Shown: positions 1 to 12,500 of the stretch, one piece after another
Position numbering within the stretch: the stretch's first letter is position 1
Layout of the letters: each line of letters opens with the position of its first letter
Assembly: GCA_023333565.1 (NCBI GenBank)
Contig: JAJKFH010003022.1
Location: forward strand, 1 to 64,000
Source: Puffinus mauretanicus
Taxonomy: Eukaryota > Chordata > Aves > Procellariiformes > Procellariidae
Reading direction: 5' to 3'
DNA length: 64,000 nt
Position numbers and translations under genes: made by a program
Notes under the pieces: model-generated
What the model saw: the letters and a program-made list of their open reading frames with translations, nothing else
Databases searched by the model: none
Told to the model about the DNA's origin: nothing

Positions 1-1489
1 ATTCTTTTCACACTTTCCATTCACTCACTCCAAGCTCCGTAAATACCTGCAGAGTCAAAACACTGTCCTTGTGAGTTGGAGTAGTGACCTTGATAAGTGA
101 CACAGCCAATATACGGTCCTTTCTTTGGAACAATTTTTTGCTCATTCAGTCTTCCTTCTCCTTCAAGCAAAATCTGCCAGAACTGACTACTTCCAATTTA
201 TTTTTTTCCTTCCTCTTCTTTTTTATTTTATTTTATTTTGTGTGTTGTCCCAGCCTCCCCCCTCAGAGGTGTCTCCCTGGGGAAATTCATGTCCCTTGTA
301 CTTTTTACTCTACGCATAATAGAACATTATCTGCATAATTTATCTTTCACTACATGTTGTCTTCCTTCTGGCTAAGTGTTTTTCTAAAATAAATATATAT
401 CCTCATCATGTACACTGAGAAAAAGAGCCAACAAGCCTGTCTTATGTGAGAACTCTATAATATCCAAAACCTGAACCACCAAGAATATGTTAGGTCAGTC
501 CTTTAGGTCAAATGCAACTATGAAGCTGATCTTCCTCCAGCCTCTCTCTGTATTTTTCAGTGTTCCATTCTTTCTGTAGATCTAATGAAACCCCCACAAG
601 GCTGATTCCAGATAAAATTTGGAATTGAAACGCAACCCACAAAGCAAGGAAATTCAATGAGATAAGACAAAAAAATCCTCTGCCTTTGATGCCTTTTATC
701 ACACCTCTGAATAGCAGGGTAGAAACAACAGCAGATCTATGGGACTGGGAAGGGTGGGAGCATTGGTCATGGACTAATTATCATGACCATAACATCAAGA
801 CCATATGTGGCAGAGATGGTGCTTCCATGGAGCATGCTTTCAAGAAGCACAACTGCCAGCTAGTACATTACAGCTCACGGTATGCAGGGGAGCTGACAAA
901 ACATTTGACCATGCCTTGAAGTTAAATGTGCTAGGGCTTTTATGGTCCAGCCAACACAATCTTCAGCCAGCTTCTCTTACATTCTCCTGAACATGAGGAC
1001 AGCATAGTGCTTTGCTGATGCTGCTGGGATTTCCAGGTGTTTATAGCTATGAGCAAGAAAATTTGAGAGAAAAACATAACAAAACAGATTCTTTTCTATT
1101 GCAGCCTGAGGTTTCATAGCAAATCTGAATCACAGCAAATTAGAGTGAAAACATGTCCTGAATACTGGGGGAGTTAAAAATATTCCCTGTTCATTTATTT
1201 TACCATGTGACTACATCTATGCAATTAAAAGTGAATTTTATATTTCCATGTTTCTTCCCATTTTCCTTTGCCATGATTTCAAATGTACCCCAGTTTTTCT
1301 TCTTAGCACAACACTGTTGTGGTTCCTGTTTTGTACCATCCTCCCCATTTACACCAGTTCACCAGCAAGTTCAGGGCCTAAGGTTAGAAGGTACTGGGTC
1401 CACCCCATGTGAGGACTGAGTTGTAAACTTGCAATAATAGGCAAATCCAAGAACAAGGTTTGGAGTTTTCTGTCAAATCGCTCACACTT
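1..1489. other. Non-coding sequence, no gene seen
   Basis: AT-rich unique sequence. It contains a T-rich stretch at about 200-240 with a few TTTTA units. Short open frames occur on both strands but none resembles a known protein. Around 1340-1390 the text CCCCATTTACACCAGTTCACC resembles a phrase common in old amniote interspersed repeats, but the match is too short to name a family. Confidence 0.6.
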
Positions 1490-2060
1490 CTACTTTCTAC
1501 AGATATCTTTGGATGGGCTGAATTGTCCTTGGATATTCTAGATCCCTCCAAGGGCCATTTATGGGATCAATTCAGGTTCCTAAGCACAGGTGTTTTGTAC
1601 CACTTCAGATAATTGAGGGTGTCCCACCTGACTTCTGAAAGTGCTGGGTCTCCAGAAAGCCCAATGTGGATGTCTCAGATACCCTTGGGAGTCCATAGTA
1701 GCATTAGAAGTGTAGGCACCTGAATCTCTCCCTAGATTCAGACCTGTCTTTGTGATGGCTATGGTTGTGTTGAGTGAATCTCAGGCCAGGGAGCTTTTTT
1801 TAGAGGGTCACAGCAGCAGATTTGTGCCAAACCAAGAGAATCTGACTAGATGCAGAGCTGAAAGCCCTCCAGATGCTCTTCTGTCCCATCCACAGTGTCC
1901 CCATTTATGCATTTTATAGTGTCCCCTTTCTGACTTCCTTAGACCAATTTACATTTCTTAGGGGAAGAACCTGAGTAAGGCAATGGGAAGTTAGCTTCAC
2001 TAACTCACTACTAATCCCCTGGTGCACTGTCACAAGACTGACGACCTAGTTTAAGGAGCA
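1490..2060. repeat. Possible very old interspersed repeat, unclassified
   Basis: The sequence around 1640-1790 (a GTGTAGGCACCTGAATC motif, then a CCTAGATTCAGACCTGTC motif) recalls GGCACCTA/TAGGTGCC phrases common in diverged amniote LTR or DNA elements. I see no paired terminal repeats, no primer-binding site and no coding remnant. It could equally be unique sequence. Confidence 0.2.
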
Positions 2061-3464
2061 TCACTGTCAGGGGGTCCTTTTTTAATAGGATTCCCACAGT
2101 GCAATGAAAGGCAGCCCTTGTATCTAAGAAATGACAATATGGGAGGAGACACTTGATCTAAACAGATTAAATTTGGATTTTATTGAAGACCTTTAGAGCT
2201 AGGAACATGTAACCTGTTGGAGTCAGCTACAAAGCCACAAAAATAGGAAAAAAAAGTCTGTCTCCTCTTTTCTTTGATATTAATGAAAAGATCTGTTGTG
2301 AATTTTTATGTTTTAGGGAAAAGCTCAATCCAGACTCAAAAGCTGAGGAAAATTGACCTGTTTTCGTTACAGGTTCTTTGAAAATCTCTGAGTCTTTGAG
2401 GCTCCTGCCCAGGGAAGTGAACACAGAGAGACAAGCATGGAGGAGGGCTTGCACATGGCCACAATGGGAAGGGGAAGAAGCGAGGAAGTTTTAACCCAAA
2501 ACACACCAAAACTTTTCAAAGCTTCCCATCTACTCTCAACATCAGCTCTTCCTTACAAACCTTTCTCTGAAGTCAAAGGCCACAGTCAGGGACTTCCTCA
2601 GAAGAAAGAAGTTTCATCTCTGTCCTTGTTTTGCCATATCCACCATTCTTCCTTAATAACAAAAGTTTCTACTTCATGTGCTCATCAGAGCCAAGAAGAC
2701 AGTATGAAACATGGTCGTCTGCCACCAGGGCTACTATCAGAACTCAGACTTGGATTGCTCTTTCTCATCATTTCTGCGGGTGTCTCATTATCACATTTAT
2801 GTCAGCCTCAGAGTGGGATCCAACACGGGTGTCCTTCAGGCAGGTGAAGTCACACTGCCCTTTCTTCTTTCATTTTCTCTGTGTTTGGGTGACAGTCTGT
2901 TATCAGTAATGGGAAGAACTTGACCCTATGCTGTACGAGTGCAGAGATAAATCTGCTAGCCTGGTTTTCCTTCAAAGCATATGAAAGGATCTCCAAGAGG
3001 AAGATACAATAGGAAAAGGTGAGAAAAAAGGTCAGCTGGCTCCTGTTTGCTCGACTGGAAGCACATGTCCAATATCAGCCTCTCAGGGACAAAAATACCA
3101 CAAACCCACCTCCAAGCCCTCTGATTCCAAAGTCAGGGTCTGTGAGACCAGGTAATCATAGTGCAATGTTGACTCCCTGGGAACAGCTATCAGCACCCAC
3201 TCAAATGCCAACACTCAAAGCAATGTCTAGTGTAAGTATGGTCACCTTATCAGTACTAGCTGTCCTAGAGATTTAATGATTTGAAGAACAAACCTGAGTT
3301 GTAATAAAACTTAATAACATCATTGAAAGGCATCAGATCAGTCTAAATTGCCACAAGAAGAAAATAATTTTCCACCGATTTCTGTCTTAGGTAAAATCAT
3401 CTTCGTACAAGTACATGGTGAGGATGGGAATATGTCATGAGTTGTAATTGAAAGTAACTGTTTT
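2061..3464. other. Non-coding sequence, no gene seen
   Basis: Unique sequence of mixed composition. A frame of about 136 codons runs at 2437-2847 on the + strand. Its translation shows no domain, signal peptide or family resemblance, and other frames overlap it, so I treat it as chance. Confidence 0.55.
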
Positions 3465-3987
3465 CTCTCCCTCAGCCTGTATCAGTAAAACCTCAGTTTC
3501 ATCCAGTTTTGGGCACTGGACCTCAAAAAAAGAAGTGGAACAATTGCAGAAATTCCAGAGGAGAGAAATGTGAACTGTCAAAGATCAAAGACCATGATCT
3601 ATGAGGGAGCGATGAGGGAGCTGATGGTTCAGTTAGAGAACAGAAAAACAATGGAGAGAGCATAAGAGCCATCAATTGTATAAAGGCTGTTGGAAAGAAC
3701 GGAAATAATCTGCTATGACCAGGATGGTTAGCACAAGAAACTGTGGCTTAAGTGGCAGCAAGAGATATGAGGGTTAGACATCAAGAAAAGCTTCCTAACG
3801 GTGAGGGGAGTAGGGAACTGGAGTGGATTTCCTGGGGCATGGTAGAGTCTCACTGTTGGAGGCTTTTAAAGAACAAACACCCATCAGAAATTATATATAG
3901 AGAGCTGATCCTTGCTAAAGGGAAAGGAAAATGGATGAAGAAATCTCTTAAAGCCCTTTCTCCCCTGTCTTTCCTCTGATCCTATAA
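3465..3987 (+). mobile_element. CR1 LINE, degraded 3' end
   Basis: The order of recognisable segments follows the CR1 3' end. A CTCTCCCTCAGCCTGTATCAG-like stretch at about 3465 is followed by CATCCAGTTTTGGGCACTGG at about 3500, corresponding to the CCAGTTCTGGGCACC part of CR1 ORF2. Then come CCATGATCTATGAGGGAG at about 3593, AAAAGCTTCCTAACGGTGAG at about 3784, a GGTAGAGTCTCACTGTTGGAGG segment at about 3841, and a diverged tail ending near GATCCTATAAA. In family terms this is the C-terminal part of the reverse-transcriptase ORF plus the short 3' UTR. The frame is broken by stops and indels, there is no upstream RT domain, and no clean 8-bp terminal repeat was seen. This is a 5'-truncated, inactive, old insertion, and it is the clearest taxonomic marker in the window because CR1 is abundant in birds and reptiles. 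Confidence 0.8.
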
Positions 3988-5180
3988 AACTACTAAAGAG
4001 ACCCTAGCCCGATCAAAATCCCAAGCACATGGTCAAAGACAATTATAACAAAGCCTCCTGCAGTGAAATTGCAGAGTCCTTATAAACTTCTCCACAAGCC
4101 AAAGGGCTGCCTAGAATAACCTGCAGCGTGTTATACCAAGGCAGCGAGTGAACCTCTGTCACTTTGAACAATGGACTAACTTCTAGTAATACAATTAGTT
4201 TCACTGATACCTCCAAAACTACCTGCATGGTGAAGGTTAAGTGCATCCTTACTGAATCTAACCACAGCACCCTGTCCTAGGCCACTGAAAAGGCTCCTCT
4301 GCCAAAGCAAAACTTTGCGATATAGAAGTTTCTATATCCTGGAGTAGCTTTGTAATCTAACACACGAGGGAACAGTCCTGCCATTATCAGATAAGGACCC
4401 TAAATGAGAAGGGCAACACTCCCAAGGTCCAGTGCCTGTGCCCCTTTGACTACTGCAGTATAAATATATTCTTGTTTGTCAGACTGATCTTTCTCAGTCT
4501 GTTTCTTCATATCAGTGGTAGAGATAGGAGCTCTCTGGGGTCCTCTGAATGTAATTACTTTCCTTTCTGTGTGGGGGAAGAGATTTCTTTTCATTCAAGG
4601 GTGTTGCTGTCTGCAGCTTTAATTTAGTCACTTTTATCTATGTTATGAGAAATGTGGACTCTACTATGAGTTTTGCCAAGCACATCTTGAGAGTAAACTT
4701 CTTGCAACTTCATTCTGCCACCTACAAAGGAGAAACAAGATTTTTGCTTTATCTGCTTGCCAGAAGACAGGGGGTCCCTGTCACTCCCCGAGGCTTCTTT
4801 GACCAGTCACTGTGTGCCACCCTTGGTTTCCCCACTTATACTGGCATGAGCATTTTTCTGCTTTGCAATGGTACTTCGCACCTGAAAGTCAATCCGTGGT
4901 CATGTCAGGGTTCCAGAAACATCTGATTATGTTCCTTTACAAGGGAGATGTTTTCCCCATGCCTGCTAGGGGAATTCTCCTCTGTCTTGAAGTACAAAGT
5001 GCCATTTTTTTTTCTATAAGTGTTTCTTTGGAACTTGTCCTATAAGAAACCAGGACCTGCCACACACCCTGAAGTGTTCGTGAGACCTCTGCCATGGAAG
5101 CAGGACAGGTGGTGATCCAGGTTTCGCCACTCAGTACATGAAAGGGAATATTGCACAACGGAGTACCAGGAAGCCAGTGA
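3988..5180. other. Non-coding sequence, no gene seen
   Basis: Unique sequence between the CR1 copy and the AT-rich motif cluster. Only short frames under about 95 codons occur, none recognised. Confidence 0.55.
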
Positions 5181-5240
5181 CTCTAAATATTTACATAGTT
5201 GTAAATATTTATTAAATATTTAGACTGTAAATATTTAATT
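5181..5240. repeat. AT-rich cluster of four AAATATTT palindromes
   Basis: The self-complementary octamer AAATATTT occurs at 5185-5192, 5203-5210, 5214-5221 and 5229-5236, mostly inside the longer unit GTAAATATTTA. The segment is almost pure A/T and could form alternative short hairpins. No function can be assigned. AT-rich matrix-attachment-like DNA or a decayed microsatellite are both possible. Confidence 0.7.
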
Positions 5241-5584
5241 CAACAGGACTCCATTTAAGGCCATAGACTTGCCACACTAATATTGGAATGAAATCTTTTC
5301 CTTTTTACTTCGTTAAAAGCCTCAGGCAAGAGAGATCAAGTTTAACCTTAGCATCATTCTGTTTCAAACAGTGTATGGTAATGCTGAATGAGCTGGAAGG
5401 AGAGGTATTTATTTAATGTATTTATTTGTGTGGTATTATCAAATTTGAGGTCTAAAGACTGAAATCCTACTCTTCACAGTACTGTGCATACATTGGTTCG
5501 TATAGATTTTGCTCTGGGAGAAAAAACATATTGAGATATGCTAGATGGTGAAAGTAAATATTCTTGTGTGCAAAGCAGGGAGGG

Positions 5585-5735
5585 AGGGAATGAGGCAGAA
5601 TGAGAGAGAGAAAAGAAGAGAGAAATTAAATGATATATGCAAGGACACTCAAGAAACCCGTGTCACAGCAGGGAACTGAATTCACATCTGTTCTGTTCCA
5701 GCTCAGCACCTTTTCTGCAAGAAGCCTCCCTCATT
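5585..5735 (+). repeat. MIR/CORE-SINE-like relic
   Basis: A run resembling the forward MIR core is visible. A GAGGCAG...GAGAGAGA segment precedes GCAAGGACACTCAAG (consensus CCAAGGTCACACAG), then CAGCAGGGAACTGAATTCAC (consensus GCAGAGCNGGGATTCGAACCC), then CATCTGTTCTGTTCCAGCTC (the usual TCTGACTCCA region). Indels are frequent, as expected of an insertion from early amniote or older history. The call rests on order and content of several blocks, not on a search. Confidence 0.5.
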
Positions 5736-7364
5736 GTGCTTCATTTGTGGTCAAAATCCCAAAGAGGGAAAAGAAGAAACAAGAAAAGGAAATACTGCAG
5801 GAACTTTAACCTCACTATTGAGTGCTTTTCATGGTGTCCAGGTAGTTAAGCTTAGTCTTCAATAATATATGACAGAAAGTAATGCAATTTAAATCAGGAG
5901 AGGCAGAGAGCAGGGTAGGGGAGACAGAGGTGAGTCCTGAAGCGCACAAGCTGAAGGAGACAATATTGTAGGAAAAAAAGCTGTGAGCCATAATAACAGT
6001 TTTTCTTAACAGAACTTAACTAGTTTAGAGCGACCTCCAAGAGGTGCCAGAATTTTAACAGCCAAATTCTAATGTGAGGGATTATGGATATTTCTGTATA
6101 AATTGCCCTTGTTTTACATAGACCATTTTGCTGAGCACAATGTTAATTTTGCAGCTCTGCTGGAGCATCAGCTTATAAGAAGATAAACAGAAAACGATGC
6201 CTTTCGCAGCTGACGGATACCTTGGCTAAGAGGGATGATAAAACTATTTACATGAAGATATTAAAGGCATGAAGGGTGCACCAGCTTTTTAGCAGCACTG
6301 CTCTGAATGGGGTGGGGGAAGGTGGCAATAGATGGGAAATGACATATTTTCTTCACTCTGATTTTTACCCAACCCACAGCTATATCTAAGAGAAGACTTT
6401 TCTTCCTTAGCTGCATGTTCTTCTCTGAATTTCCTTTCTTGCATAATTCTGCAGCAAGAACTGTTGAGTGAATTTCCATCCCAGGTGAAATTTGGGGTGT
6501 GATCCATGGTGCTGACAGAGCAGGAAAGAGGGAATTGAAGAGAGCTAAGGCTTAACCCATCCTGGGAACATAAACCCAACTGCACTGGAGTGGCTGAAAC
6601 AAAGGGAGCTCATAACTGTGGATCTCTTTACTATTGTGTTTCATCCAGCCTCAGCAAAGATGATGAGGGTAGAGAAAAGGGAGAGAGGGGCATCAGGATC
6701 ATGAGGTTCAAGCCAAGGTTAAGAACTCCCCCAAGTCTGATCCCAAGCCTGTGTCAGGACATGCACTGTCTCCAGCTGTGCCTATGCTAGTCCTGCATTG
6801 AGGGATGTCCCCACTTCTTAAGGGACAGCAGAAGGGATAGGAAGGGCAAATTGGAGTCTGAAAGCAATTGGTGACTTCCTAAAGCACCACCCTCCACCGC
6901 TCTGCAGCCATATCTCAACAGACTTAGGATTCAGGCTGCATAAGCTGTGGCACAGGGGTGAGCGAGCAAGCAGCGCAGCTGCTTGAGACCAAGCACTGGG
7001 ATGTGAAGACGGAGGAAGGAAGAGGTAATCCTTTGTGCCTGGCGGGGTACATGCCCCCTGCCTCTCTGGCCCAAGTGCTTACAAGCCCCAAGGTCACCCA
7101 GCCACAGATTTTCTCCTTGACTAGTCAGCTCCACTTGGCCTAATTCCAGGTATTAATGACCTAAAAATGTGCATATTTAAGAATTAATCATAAGCAAAAT
7201 ATTTTCAATTTTCAACCATCTATTTTCCTCTTTTTATATCTGCCTCTCTTTATCTCCTTTTAAATGTGAAATAACTGACTAATACTAATTCCAATTAAAA
7301 GTAAACATTTTTTTTCCAAAGAAAAGGGGTGGCACTGTGGAAACCACACTTGAATAGCACCAAT
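5736..7364. other. Non-coding sequence, no gene seen
   Basis: Unique sequence. Frames of 98 codons (6289-6585, minus strand) and shorter are open but carry no recognisable motif. AT-rich around 7150-7310. Confidence 0.55.
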
Positions 7365-7412
7365 AGATTTACCTGCCCAAGATGACAGAGCTGAATTCAG
7401 TGGCTGGCAGCA
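7365..7412 (+). repeat. Short MIR-like fragment
   Basis: ACCTGCCCAAGATGACAGAG followed by CTGAATTCAGTGGC matches the order of the MIR core (ACTTGCCCAAGGTCACACAG, then a GTCAGTGGC block). Only about 45 bp is recognisable, so chance resemblance is possible. Confidence 0.35.
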
Positions 7413-9549
7413 AGGTAATATTAGCTCAGGTACAATCCCTCAGAATTCCACCTGGCTGCAGTCATAAATTGCTGCGTCCATTACAGCTTTGCCAATACCA
7501 TTTCCATGCTGGCTGCACACCAGCTTTATTGTAGTATAATGCGCATTTCACAGGGGTGCAGGAGGAATGACAGAATGGGGTTAGGACACCAGAAAAGCCA
7601 CGTTACTTTTTCATCCTAGGAGTTGCAAAAGGAGGTAGAAAAGAGAAGGGCAAAGACACCAAAGGCTCAGCTCTAGGCTGCTGCTGGAACTGAGTGAAGA
7701 GAAAGAAAGACAGAAAAGGGCTGTGCTCACTCATCCAAGGGTAGGAAAGTTTTTCAGAGATTTCCCACTAGTCTTTCACTTGTTATGCATCAAGGGCAGA
7801 GCTGTCTCCATTTTATTGCACCCTGTCATTCAGAGCTGGGCTAATCATTGCTGCCGAGAACGGAGACAGCCAGTTGGGAATCTATCTTTTCAAGTGTCCC
7901 CCATGTTGGTTATATACATGCCACTGCCCTGACTCGAGCTGTGTCTGGTGACTTTGGAAAAACTGTCTTTGCATACAAAGATCTGAAGGATACTGTGAAA
8001 AAAGACAGATATATATGACAAAGGAACCCAAGGACAATTCTGCTATGTCCTGAGCTTGAGTTAAGGTATCTAGAAGCAACCTTGGCTCTGATCTCCTCAG
8101 CACAACTTCAGTAACAATGTGTAATGAGCTCTGGGCAGAGACTGCCAGGCCAAAGAGGCCACCCAGTGCCACACAGCCCTATGAGGACGCAGCGGGTTGG
8201 GTTGGAAGCAGCACAGCCACCTTCACTTCCCCCAAGCCCGGTTCAACAAGGTCTGCTCTCGCCACTGCAGCTATTGAGACAGATCTGGGCATAAATTTTA
8301 GATGTGGAATTTTTCAGACTGCTAGGAAGTAAGATGGGTTAGAGATGATGTCTTGGAAAATGTCAGGCCTGGAGCAGCCATCTCATATCTTTTGTCTACC
8401 CAAGCAGCAATGTCAGAAGAGAGTCTGAGACCATCATCCTCTCATCCTGACTTTTTCAGGCAAGGAATAAAACCTCTTTTTAAAAATCTGCAGATTTATG
8501 TTTCCAAAGAAATAAGAGAAAAAAATACAGATGAGCTTCTTCAAGGGGAACAGCACGCCTTAGGGTTTAATTCACAGGAGGATGTTATAATTGCACAGGG
8601 GTTGGTATCTTTGCTAGTCACTTGAGGGAGACAAAGAGCCACACTGAGTTTGGCTGGATTTCGTATGGTCAACCTTCAAGGTAGAAGAAAAGAGAATCAT
8701 AAAAGCCTTATGGTCAGTGCAAGGTCTGGAGATATCTATTGGCTTCTGGAAGCAAAAGAATGAATAATGAGGTGGAAAAATCTACAGGGAAATAGAGAAT
8801 TAAACAGGACTTGAAAGATCTCATGAGGCATTTCAGAAAGACTACCAAATATGAGAGAGCTAGTCAGCACAGCTTCAGACAATGTTTGTTGTAGGCAACG
8901 GCAAGGGTTGGGATATTTTGCCTGGAAGGATCTAAACTCACTGTAACATTTGGTGAGGGAAAGAAGGCCTGAAAACACAAAGGTCATTTCAATCAGCTCA
9001 GCATGATCAAACACTCTGACACATCTGCGGTGTTTAAACACCCACTCCAGAGTCAAAATATTGGGAAACAGAAAATACCAATGTGCTGTGCACTAGAGAC
9101 ACCACAAGTAATTTCCTTGGTGAGTGCTGTGATCAGATCTGTGTCATAAACCTAAGAGGAAATGGTAAAAAATGAACACAATTTCAAAAAATATTGTAAG
9201 GATGATAGAGATTTTCCTCCATGGAGAAAAGCTAGAAAGATGATGGCTATTGAATAGAAATCAGAAAGATGAATGAGGTGGTCACAAACATAAAATACCA
9301 TATTTGGTAATTCTGCACTTTTCCACTGACATTTCAGAAAGCAATTTGGGACAATCTGCACAATTAAAACAGAAATTGCTTAGAAGACCTATAAAGAAAA
9401 CACTTTTAAGTGTTCAAGCAAAAATAACCACTGGAACTCTGCGCTGTGTGATACAACTGAAGCAATCAGCTATAGCGTTCTGTAACCTAAAAAGGACGTT
9501 TAATATAAGTGGCACACAGCGCAATTTCTGGCATGAGGGATGCCAGAAC
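7413..9549. other. Non-coding sequence, no gene seen
   Basis: Unique sequence with several short frames of 70-106 codons on both strands and no recognised product. No interspersed repeat was recognised in this stretch. Confidence 0.55.
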
Positions 9550-9571
9550 TTTTTTTTTTTTTTTTTTTTTT
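9550..9571. repeat. Poly-T run of 22
   Basis: An uninterrupted T22 follows GGGATGCCAGAAC. A poly-T this long can be the reverse of a retroposed poly-A tail, which would put the element to the right on the minus strand, but I recognise no element there and see no obvious target-site duplication. A simple mononucleotide repeat is the conservative call. Confidence 0.85.
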
Positions 9572-12500
9572 GGCTCATATTGCTTTTTTCTGACAAGTTT
9601 CCTTCCTCTCGTCATGAAGATGAAGCTTGGTTCGCTAACTCACAGCCACACAACAGATCTTTGTGGAAAGTTTAATCTGAAAGAGCTGAGCCACTTCCCA
9701 GCTCAGAGTTTTCCTCTGGAATCAGGACTACAGAGGGAGCCTCTCTCTTGCCATTGACCAGCTCCACCATCTAAATTAGCTGGCTAACACCCTATGCTGT
9801 GAATACTCTCAGAAAGAAGTGATCACATTAGAGGAACTTCATTCAGCCATTAAATTGGGATGTATCTACCTCTTTCTTAGGGGTCACAAATGAGACCAAT
9901 TTACCATAAACCTCTAGGGATTCTGCAATATCAAGGCAGAGGTAGGGAAATGTTTCAGCTCTCTGTAGAAATTTCTGGTCTGTTTATCTCTGCAGTTTCG
10001 AAGCACTTATGTGAATCAAAAATAGTTTAGCAGTTCAATAGAAGAAGACAGTCACTGTATCCATGCTGGACTGGACATGTGTGTGTTAGCTGCATCAATG
10101 ATCATAATAATGTCCTTAGGTATAAATGCAGTATTCATGTGTTCTTCCAGTTGACATTTTAGTGTAGTTCTACATTAATAGAAGTACAACTGAAATATCA
10201 GTGCAGAATCCAGCTCCGTCTAATCCACTGAAGCTGAAGAAACACTGTGAAAGTCCTTCTTATAGTGTGGGTTGGAGCTGGGTCAAACAGACCTGTACAT
10301 CAAAGGGTTAGCACCCAATTGCACTGTCCTCTCTGTTACTACAGGCAGTCAGTCCTTGAAATGATGACAAATTGGTTTGGAAATGCTCTGATGCACCTGG
10401 ATGATTTTAGAAAAGTAAAGGTCCGGGGGATTCCTTTTTCAACTGAAATGGGAAATATATTTTTATAAAAACCAGTCATGTTACTTTTCTTTTGTTTTCA
10501 TCATCACTGAGATGTCTTTGGTGACAATGAAAGCAAAACATGCACAGTCCTGGGGAGAGCCAGTATCCCACAGGCAAGCAATAACCAAACTTGTCTCCTG
10601 AGAGCTTAGTCAGTGGCTTCAGTGCAGAACTGTAGCCAGTTTTCATCCTTTCCTTAGCTAAGTCGATCTCCTCATTACCTGTGGATGGACTTGACCTTGG
10701 TTTACACCATTTTCCAATCTCTTGGACAATCAAATAAGCAGAGATAAGCCATAGCCTTAAGAGTTTTCCCCATGGCTGGTTGGGATTAGCAACTAGAGAG
10801 GAAAGAGTAAGATGATAAATTCCATGTCTCACTCCTAGATGCTCTAAGGAAACATCCATTTCTTAGCTCTCACAGATCGCCTTGTCCCTCAAGCAAATAT
10901 ACCATTTTCTTTCCTAACAGAGGCGTGAGTTACTTTAGGCCAATGCTGGGATCAATACCAGCAGCTCTGGGACTTCTAATACAACATTGACTGTATAACT
11001 GGGTTATTAGCCTAGTACTTTGTCTAAATCAAGGACCAGCTCCTAAACTTAAAAGTTAAATATCCTTCTGCACAGGTGATTCACAACCAAAGACTCAGCA
11101 CTGGATGTTTCAGAGTTACTTCAAAGTTTATGAAGAGTAAACAACATCTGTTAACATTTGGATTCATTGGCTCTTATTTAGCCATATAAGACCAAGACAC
11201 ACTCCAGTACAGAGCTGGTTTCCTCTCAGAAGCTGTTCCTCTCCCTCTCTCCAGAGCTTTTCAAGTACTGGATTGAAAAAAACTGACTACAAAGTAGTAT
11301 CAAATCCTGGGCTTGCCCCAACCCATATTATCAACTTGTTTCCACCTCTCCTGCAGAAGTGCAAAACCTTCTAACCTTCTCCTTTAGGAGAGTCACACTG
11401 GAGGAGGAGTGATTTATCTTCTTCTTCAGGAGAGACTCCTGAACATTTGACAGGATTTATAATGATCCACTGATGCACTTACCAGGAGATGTCTCAAGGA
11501 AGGCAACAGAGACTCAGACCCCAATGAAGCCTCAAGGCAGAGCTCTCTGGTTTTAGCCACAAATTCTTCACGTTCAGGTTTTCTCCTTTATTCACACTTC
11601 AGAGACTACCACTCATTCACCTTTCCCCACCCCTTAGTGATAATTCATTGAGGGGTTTTGACCAATGTTTTAAAAAAAATTCACAGAATGGGAGCAGCAC
11701 AAAGTCAGCTGTGACGTGTGGTCCTTGGGGAGAGGTAGTCAGGAGCTGCCTGGAGAAGCCCTTTCAAGTTTGCTGAGTCTCTGAGCGTAATGAGATACTG
11801 AAGAGAAGGATGGCAGTGCGAAGCCACAGGGCTCCCTACAATCTGCTGAGCTTGGGAGAAGAAAGGGCATGTTCCTTCGCTGCCTTTATGGACACCATAA
11901 AGTGTGTCCATTCCTCCAGTGGTGACAAAGCATATGTCTGGAGTCCTACAGGGAGGTACTGTTTTCCCTCATTGTTTCAGCCTCTGCCCCAGAGTGTGAC
12001 CAAACATGAAATACAATTTATAAAGAACAAGCTCCTCAGGTTGATCATCCTTCTAGATCTCACCTTTCTTTGCTTACTTGGACAAAATGTTTCCACATAG
12101 ATGCCTTCACATAACTGATGGAGCTGAACCTCTTCTCTGCTCCTGTAGCGTCAAGTTAATAATGAACTGCACTCCCTCGCTAGCAAAATAACAACCTCAG
12201 AAACTCTAATCAGACACATGAAAGCTCAAGAGGATAAAAACAGATGTATACAAGATATATGCAATACACATAATTTTGGCCACCCCTGAAGCAGCGACTC
12301 CTTACACAGACCCCTCCCCACTTGCCTGCAGGATCTCCATCTCCCCTGTTTGCCAGAGACAGCAAGAGGAACCTGTGTTCAGCTGTTCCCTCTGTGCAGA
12401 GATTAATTCATTGACAAGGCTCCTAGGAATGTGCCAGCTCGTTAATTACTGTAAGAACTGTGTCAGCAAGAAGTAGGCAAGGTGACTGCTGAAAATGGTC

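Noticed and set aside
2437..2847. 136-codon + strand frame
   Set aside because: Translation shows no family features and several other frames overlap it.
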